NCBI GenBank assembly: GCA_023395755.1
Contig: JAEWYG010000085.1
Location: 1-10,917 of the forward strand
Source of the DNA: Actinomycetes bacterium
GTDB taxonomy: Bacteria > Actinomycetota > Coriobacteriia > Coriobacteriales > Eggerthellaceae
Direction of reading: 5' to 3'
Length of the DNA stretch: 10,917 bases
In this document: piece after piece, positions 6,362 to 10,917 of the stretch
Numbering within the stretch: the stretch's first letter is position 1
Layout of the letters: every line of letters begins with the position of its first letter
Position numbers and translations under genes: made by a program
Notes under the pieces: model-generated
Told to the model about the DNA's origin: nothing
Databases searched by the model: none
Seen by the model: the letters and a program-made list of their open reading frames with translations, nothing else

Positions 6362-7428
6362 ACCGATGATACCTCCTCAATCATGCCGCCTCCGAGCACG
6401 GTAGAGCCTCGATAAAAAACGGCAAACTGGCCAGGTGCTGTTGTAGGTTGCGGGCTACGCAGAACAACACGCACACCACCTTCGGGTTCTGGTTCCATGA
6501 TACACGGTGCTGGGGTACTTCGATAGCGAAGTTTAACAGACGCATCCTCCGGACCCTCCAGACACGTTATGGCCTGCCAATTCACCTTGCCCAGGCGCAC
6601 ACTCACAACCTGAGCATCCGAAGCGTAACCCACTACAAGTTCGCGAGAATCTACCCGCTTCTCCACAACATAATAAGGTTCGGGGGCTGCTATGCCGATA
6701 CCCTTACGCTGCCCTATAGTGAACCCCGACAGGCCCTCGTGGTGTCCAAGCACCTTACCAGTACGGTCCACAATCAGCCCTGGCTCATCGGTTACACCAC
6801 GCTGGCTTAAAAAGGTACGGTAGTCTCCGTCGATAAAGCACACATCTTGACTTTCTGGCTTTTCTGCCACCGGCAAGCCTAAATCGGCCGCCAAGATACG
6901 TACCTCAGTCTTTGTTGTACCGCCCAGCGGCAACACCAAGCGCGACAACTGGTCTTGGGAGAGAAGCGACAACATGTAGCTTTGATCTTTACGTGCATCT
7001 AAAGCAGTAAGCACGGCAAATCGACCACTATCAACCAGCTGCGCTATACGTGCGTAATGTCCTGTTGCCACCCCGTCACACCCAAGCTCTTCGGCAGCCT
7101 CCAGCAAGCCCGGTAGCTTACAACCTGCATTGCAACCAACACAGGGGCTAGGCGTAAGACCCTGTATATAAGCGTCGGCGAATGGCTGAACGACCTCGCG
7201 TTCAAACCCTGCAACACACAAGCGTTCCACGTGAGGAATACCCAGCAGCGCACACACGGCGGCCGCATCCGCAGCCGCACAATCGGCCGCCACGTTATCC
7301 TGAAAACGACAGGTTATCCCGACAACATCGTAACCGGCACGCATCAGCAGTGCTGCAGATACCGCGCTGTCCACCCCACCGCTCATACCAAGTGCTATTC
7401 GCCCTGCCGGGTGCCTTTGATGCGTCAC
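6358..7428 (-). CDS. mnmA: tRNA-specific 2-thiouridylase
   Basis: MnmA adenylates U34 of Lys, Glu and Gln tRNAs and replaces the 2-oxygen with sulfur delivered as persulfide from a cysteine desulfurase. GTG 7428 is chosen as the start: AGAGAGG (7440-7434) lies 5 bases upstream and the product (356 residues) then fits the family. An open frame continues to GTG 7542, but it lacks a binding site, adds sequence foreign to the family, and would begin upstream of the likely promoter. Visible motifs: PP-loop GMSGGVDSAVSA (about 15-26), SPCVGCN with the catalytic Cys at about 99, VATGHYARI (about 120-128), KDQSYMLSLL, and SQDVCF with the second catalytic Cys at about 197, then the C-terminal beta-barrel beginning near GFTIGQRKGIG. 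The segment between the PP-loop and SPC is short. It is cotranscribed with coaE. Confidence 0.95.
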   Translation of the reverse strand: MTHQRHPAGRIALGMSGGVDSAVSAALLMRAGYDVVGITCRFQDNVAADCAAADAAAVCALLGIPHVERLCVAGFEREVVQPFADAYIQGLTPSPCVGCNAGCKLPGLLEAAEELGCDGVATGHYARIAQLVDSGRFAVLTALDARKDQSYMLSLLSQDQLSRLVLPLGGTTKTEVRILAADLGLPVAEKPESQDVCFIDGDYRTFLSQRGVTDEPGLIVDRTGKVLGHHEGLSGFTIGQRKGIGIAAPEPYYVVEKRVDSRELVVGYASDAQVVSVRLGKVNWQAITCLEGPEDASVKLRYRSTPAPCIMEPEPEGGVRVVLRSPQPTTAPGQFAVFYRGSTVLGGGMIEEVSSV

Positions 7429-7483
7429 ACACGCCTCTCTCCCCGCCCCGGTTTTATCTGGAGCATTCTTATTCGTTAAGCCT

Positions 7484-7489
7484 AGTATA
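7484..7489 (-). promoter_or_regulatory. Candidate -10 box for mnmA-coaE
   Basis: TATACT on the minus strand would start RNA near 7477, about 50 bases before GTG 7428. Only a weak -35 (ACAAAG, 7512-7507) is visible at 17 bases. If correct, it excludes the longer mnmA start. Confidence 0.4.
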
Positions 7490-7628
7490 CGACAAGACCA
7501 CGTCTCCTTTGTGGTAGCTAGGGCGACAGAGGATATCTCCACTACAGCAGATAACCTTCCACATACGCAGATGTTTCAACTTTTCCTGAAACCACACCAA
7601 TCCCTCGGCATGACTGCGCTACGATGCT

Positions 7629-7646
7629 CTCTTAGTATCATAAGAG
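7629..7646. promoter_or_regulatory. Inverted repeat in the acyltransferase promoter, possible operator
   Basis: CTCTTA (7629-7634) and TAAGAG (7641-7646) are perfect arms around GTATCA, lying between the expected -35 and -10 positions. A bound repressor would block the promoter. Chance occurrence is not excluded. Confidence 0.3.
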
Positions 7647-7649
7647 CGG

Positions 7650-7655
7650 TATACT
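7650..7655 (+). promoter_or_regulatory. Candidate -10 box of the acyltransferase gene
   Basis: TATACT, with no recognisable -35 at 16-18 bases; a dependent activator or the inverted repeat just upstream may matter. RNA would start near 7662. Confidence 0.4.
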
Positions 7656-7658
7656 GAA

Positions 7659-7680
7659 CTTTTGCGCTTTTACGCAAGAG
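7659..7680 (+). promoter_or_regulatory. Hairpin at the 5' end of the acyltransferase mRNA
   Basis: CTTTTGCG (7659-7666) pairs with CGCAAGAG (7673-7680), including one T-G pair, around a 6-base loop. It sits at the predicted RNA start and 12 bases before the ribosome binding site, so it could protect the 5' end. Confidence 0.35.
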
Positions 7681-7692
7681 TATTGCATAAAC

Positions 7693-7698
7693 AGGAGG
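7693..7698 (+). promoter_or_regulatory. Ribosome binding site fixing a GTG start
   Basis: AGGAGG lies 7 bases before GTG 7706, an essentially perfect Shine-Dalgarno that settles the non-ATG start. Confidence 0.85.
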
Positions 7699-7705
7699 AT
7701 CCGCC

Positions 7706-9601
7706 GTGTCCGGCTCAAAATCACGTTACATACCCGCCCTCGATGGTCTTCGCGCCTTTGCCGTTCTCGCCGTTATCGCTTATCACATGCGCATGCCCTG
7801 GGCTCCCGGTGGTCTTCTTGGCGTCACGATCTTTTTCGTATTGTCGGGTTACCTCATAACCAGCCTACTGCTTATCGAGTACGACAATACGAAAAAGATC
7901 GACCTTCCGCAGTTTTGGTTACGCCGTATACGCAGGCTTGTTCCAGCTATCGTATTTGTTATCGTTTGCACCATTGTACTTTGCACGGTATTCAACCATG
8001 CCCTCCTCACGAAAATGCGTCCCGACATTGTGCCGTCTTTACTATTCTTCAACAACTGGTGGCAAATATTTCACGATGTATCTTACTTCGAGGCATTGGG
8101 AGCACCTTCACCACTGGCTCATTTCTGGTCGTTAGCTATTGAAGAACAGTTCTATCTAATATGGCCCGTTGTATTGTATATCTCCATGAAGATGGGTGCA
8201 AAAAAAACCACCCTGCGCAATGCCACCTTAATACTGGCTCTGCTTTCTGCCCTTGAAATGGCACTTCTATTCAGCCCAACCGCCGATCCAAGCCGCGTTT
8301 ATTACGGCACCGATACGCGTGCGTTCTCACTGCTCATAGGTGCTTGGCTAGCGTTCGTCTGGCCTTCACACATGCTGGGAGCTAAAGGTAGCGTACGCTT
8401 AACGAAACAAGTTCGTTCCATACTCGACGCAGTGGGCGGTCTAGCTCTTGCGGGCCTTTTGCTTATGGTTGTGTTATCTAACGGATTCTCGCCCTTCCTG
8501 TACCGCGGCGGCCTCGTACTATGTTCACTTCTTACCGCTGTGGTTATTGCAGTAATGGTACATCCGGCAAGTCGGGTGGGTCGCATCGCTGGATCGGCAC
8601 CCTTAGTATGGATAGGCAAGCGAAGCTATGGTATCTATTTATGGCATTACCCGCTCCTGCTTCTTATGAACCCCAACCCATCGGTGGAGACGCCGTGGTG
8701 GCTCTACCTGCTGCAACTAGCAGTCGTCTTCGCCTGCGCCGCGTTCTCATACCGCTTCGTCGAGAACCCCATTAGAAAAGGAGCTATCGGACACCTCGTA
8801 AAGAGCGTGCAAAACCATACTATAAAGTGGGCTGATTGGATTCGTCTAAACATTGTGCCTTTTGTGGGGGCTACCGCATTGGTTGCTGTGGCTGTCGGAG
8901 GGTTGATATTTGTGCCTTCCACGTCGGCCTTAGAGGGCGGTGACATACTTAAGCAAGCCGAAGAACAGCAGAGCAAAGACCAGACAAACGCACCTACATC
9001 CGAGTCTAATCCGGGAACCTCCACAGACGAGAAGCCAAAGCTAGACGTACTCATGATTGGCGACTCGGTTTCAGTACGTGCAATTCCCTACTTCGATAAG
9101 GCGTTTCCCCATGGAGCTATCGACGCCGCGGTGAACCGGCAATTCTACGCCGCGCAAGAGATATACAATTCCTACAAAGACCAAAAGGTGGTTGGCAACA
9201 TTGTCGTATTTGCACTGGGAACGAACGGACCAGTCGATACCGCCCAGGTTGATGCTCTTATAGCCGACGTAGGAACCGATAAACAGATTTGGTTCATCAA
9301 CACCCGCAGCCCCCTCGACTGGGTACAGGCAACCAATGGTGCCATTGCTGATGCAGTAGCGCGGCATGAAAACACACACCTTATCGATTGGTACGGAGCG
9401 AGTGCTGGCCGTGATGACCTCTTCGACGGCGACGGCACTCATCTCACTGAAGAGGGTGCACAGTTCTACGTTGACCTGATTTATGCAGCTATCGGAAACC
9501 TATTGCCTGCGCATCCCGAAGATGATACTCAGACGGCCGAGACGCCTACAGCAGACATGCCAACAGCAGAGAAACCGGCGGAAGACGCACCTGCAGCCTA
9601 G
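7706..9601 (+). CDS. Membrane O-acyltransferase with extracellular SGNH domain (OatA-like)
   Basis: The product is 631 residues starting at GTG. The N-terminal part (about 7-405) is an acyltransferase-3 membrane domain with about ten or eleven hydrophobic segments: RYIPALDGLRAFAVLAVIAYH with the catalytic His at about 27, FFVLSGYLIT, RRIRRLVPA (about 73-81), and HFWSLAIEEQFYLIWP (about 139-154). A Ser/Thr/Gln-rich linker (about 408-444) leads to an SGNH hydrolase-like domain: GDSV with Ser at about 454, LGTNG with Asn at about 507, and DGTHLT with Asp 576 and His 579, so the catalytic set is intact. Proteins of this build (OatA and relatives) move acyl groups across the membrane and O-acetylate peptidoglycan or other cell-surface glycans, often giving lysozyme resistance. 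The acceptor is not readable here. A Pro/Thr/Ala/Glu tail (about 606-631) follows. It is monocistronic, between divergent mnmA and convergent rpsA. Confidence 0.92.
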   Translation: MSGSKSRYIPALDGLRAFAVLAVIAYHMRMPWAPGGLLGVTIFFVLSGYLITSLLLIEYDNTKKIDLPQFWLRRIRRLVPAIVFVIVCTIVLCTVFNHALLTKMRPDIVPSLLFFNNWWQIFHDVSYFEALGAPSPLAHFWSLAIEEQFYLIWPVVLYISMKMGAKKTTLRNATLILALLSALEMALLFSPTADPSRVYYGTDTRAFSLLIGAWLAFVWPSHMLGAKGSVRLTKQVRSILDAVGGLALAGLLLMVVLSNGFSPFLYRGGLVLCSLLTAVVIAVMVHPASRVGRIAGSAPLVWIGKRSYGIYLWHYPLLLLMNPNPSVETPWWLYLLQLAVVFACAAFSYRFVENPIRKGAIGHLVKSVQNHTIKWADWIRLNIVPFVGATALVAVAVGGLIFVPSTSALEGGDILKQAEEQQSKDQTNAPTSESNPGTSTDEKPKLDVLMIGDSVSVRAIPYFDKAFPHGAIDAAVNRQFYAAQEIYNSYKDQKVVGNIVVFALGTNGPVDTAQVDALIADVGTDKQIWFINTRSPLDWVQATNGAIADAVARHENTHLIDWYGASAGRDDLFDGDGTHLTEEGAQFYVDLIYAAIGNLLPAHPEDDTQTAETPTADMPTAEKPAEDAPAA

Positions 9602-9700
9602 AGGCTTACGGAAGAAGAATGTGGCATTAAGGTGCCTACTCTTTGTGCTGCAGGCCGTGTCTACGCCTAAAATAAACACTTTTTGGAGGAGCAAGATAAC

Positions 9701-9730
9701 TAAAGAGGAGGCCACAAGGCCTCCTCTTTA
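9701..9730. terminator. Bidirectional intrinsic terminator between the acyltransferase and rpsA
   Basis: Perfect 13-base arms (9701-9713 and 9718-9730) enclose the loop acaa. The base of the stem is A/T, so U-rich RNA follows the GC-rich part in both directions (CTCTTTATACTTT on plus, CTCTTTAGTTATCTT on minus). It lies 100 bases after the acyltransferase stop and 35 bases beyond the intended rpsA tail stop, serving both convergent genes. Confidence 0.85.
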
Positions 9731-9789
9731 TACTTTAGCTAAAAAGCACAGGGCTTATTCAGCAGCAGGCTCTTCAGCAGCAACCTCGG

Positions 9790-10917
9790 CTACAACCTCA
9801 GCAGCAGCCTCCACAGCCTCGTCCTTCTTCTAGACTTCTTCTTGGCCGGCTTCTCCTCGACAACGATAGACTCGTCAACTTCGATCTCGAAACCTAGCTC
9901 TTCAGCAGCAGCCTTCATGGACAGCGAAATACGGCGACGCTCAGGATTGATCTCCATGACCTTCACCTTCACCTCATCGCCAGCCTTCACGACCTGCGCC
10001 GGGGTGTCGATGTGCTTCTGAGACATTTCAGAAATGTGCACCAAACCCTCGATGCTCTGGCCCAGTTCGATGAACGCGCCAAACGGCACAATCTTCGTCA
10101 CTTTGCCGTCGACGATGGTACCCACCGGATAGCTCTCGACAAGCTTGATCCATGGATCTTCCGTCGTCTGCTTCAGACCCAGCGAGATGCGCTCGCGTTG
10201 CAAATCTACATCCAGAACCTCTACCTCGACCTCGTCGCCCACTTTCACGACCTCGGAAGGATGGTTCACGTGGTTCCAGGAGAGCTCGGAGATGTGCACA
10301 AGACCGTCGATGCCGCCCAGGTCCACAAAAGCACCGAAGTCGACGATAGAAGATACGGAGCCCTTCAGGCGCATACCCTTCGTAAGCTTGGCCAGGATCT
10401 CGGCGCGCTCGTTCTTGCGACCTTCCTCAAGCAGCACACGGCGGGAAAGCACGACGTTGTTGCGGTTGCGATCCATCTCGATAACGCGAGCTTCGATCTC
10501 GGTATTCAGGTACATGTCGAGATCCTTGACGCGACGGAGGTCAACCAGCGATGCCGGCAGGAAGCCGCGCAGGCCGATATCCAGGATCAAGCCGCCCTTG
10601 ACCACTTCAATAACTTCGCCCGTGACCACTTCGCCAGCCTTAAACTTCTCTTCAACACGAATCCAAGCACGCTCGTACTCAGCACGCTTCTTGGAAAGGA
10701 TGAGACGGCCGTCCTTGTCCTCTTTCTGAAGAACCAAAGCCTCGATCTTCTCGCCCAAGCTAACAATGTCGGACGGATCGGCATCTTTGCGGATGGAAAG
10801 CTCGCGAGACGGAATAACACCCTCGCTCTTGAAGCCAATGTCAACGAGCACTTCGTCGTGCTCGATCTTGACAACAATGCCATCGACGAGATCGCCCTCG
10901 TCAAACTCGGTCAGCGT
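9790..10917 (-). CDS. rpsA: Small ribosomal subunit protein S1 (N terminus outside the window; C-terminal frame disrupted)
   Basis: The reading frame is open from the right edge (TLTEFDEGDLVDGIVV...) to TAG 9790-9792, giving 375 visible residues; only a short N terminus is missing. Four S1 RNA-binding repeats are visible, at about 4-75, 94-160, 181-250 (GSVSSIVDFGAFVDLGG...GLVHISELSW) and 264-335 (GKVTKIVPFGAFIELG...GLVHISEMSQ). Repeats 3 and 4 have the best-conserved FGAF and GLVHISE elements. S1 binds mRNA on the 30S subunit to aid initiation; four repeats is usual in actinobacteria. The last 13 residues read RRRTRLWRLLLRL, unlike an S1 tail. One frame over, the same DNA reads KKDEAVEAAAEVVAEVAAE and ends at TAA 9767-9765, the expected acidic tail. 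A one-base loss near 9830-9832 would explain this. It may be real or a sequencing error. Confidence 0.93.
   Translation of the reverse strand, partial: TLTEFDEGDLVDGIVVKIEHDEVLVDIGFKSEGVIPSRELSIRKDADPSDIVSLGEKIEALVLQKEDKDGRLILSKKRAEYERAWIRVEEKFKAGEVVTGEVIEVVKGGLILDIGLRGFLPASLVDLRRVKDLDMYLNTEIEARVIEMDRNRNNVVLSRRVLLEEGRKNERAEILAKLTKGMRLKGSVSSIVDFGAFVDLGGIDGLVHISELSWNHVNHPSEVVKVGDEVEVEVLDVDLQRERISLGLKQTTEDPWIKLVESYPVGTIVDGKVTKIVPFGAFIELGQSIEGLVHISEMSQKHIDTPAQVVKAGDEVKVKVMEINPERRRISLSMKAAAEELGFEIEVDESIVVEEKPAKKKSRRRTRLWRLLLRL

Noticed and set aside
7429..7542. N-terminal extension of MnmA from GTG 7542
   Set aside because: No Shine-Dalgarno, sequence not typical of MnmA, and the likely -10 box (7484-7489) lies inside it; GTG 7428 has a good site.
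10145..10729. 194-residue plus-strand open frame over rpsA
   Set aside because: Ser/Arg-rich product typical of a shadow of an acidic, Glu/Val-rich gene on the other strand.

Overview
The window looks like a chromosomal segment of an actinobacterium of moderate GC content (about 50% by eye). Gene content and protein style (a NifS/NifU pair, an UPF0324 permease, a four-S1-domain RpsA with an acidic Ala/Glu tail, the rpsA/coaE/uvrB grouping) point to class Coriobacteriia, probably Eggerthellales. A low-GC member such as Cryptobacterium would fit, but genus is a guess that no diagnostic sequence settles. There is no CRISPR array, insertion sequence, tRNA, rRNA or integrase in the window.

Layout. 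Positions 1-666 (+) hold the last codons of a NifS-type cysteine desulfurase and a complete NifU/IscU-type Fe-S scaffold, in one operon. Positions 667-991 contain a hairpin, a good extended -10 promoter and a structured leader. The leader has a Shine-Dalgarno sequence followed by a start-stop codon pair, then four alternating copies of a complementary hexamer. It precedes an MFS drug-exporter-like gene (992-2281, +). uvrB (2285-4435, -) converges on the exporter with a 3-base gap and has a LexA (SOS) box in its promoter. A divergent 245-base region separates uvrB from a UPF0324/YeiH membrane protein gene (4681-5745, +). That gene converges with coaE (5759-6361, -), which overlaps mnmA (6358-7428, -) by ATGA. 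After another divergent promoter region comes a large acyltransferase-3/SGNH membrane protein (7706-9601, +). A bidirectional terminator separates it from rpsA (-), which runs off the right edge.

How the genes fit together. The minus-strand genes rpsA, coaE and uvrB are a grouping known from actinobacterial chromosomes. Here they are split by plus-strand membrane-protein genes that have their own promoters. NifS/NifU supply sulfur and Fe-S clusters; MnmA uses persulfide sulfur for tRNA 2-thiolation, so a link is plausible, but it is transcribed separately.

Most worth a second look: the exporter leader, which resembles a ribosome-sensing attenuator with an unusually minimal upstream ORF; and an apparent one-base frame disruption in the C-terminal tail of rpsA. 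I see no wholly new multi-gene system. The exporter leader is the best candidate for undescribed regulation.
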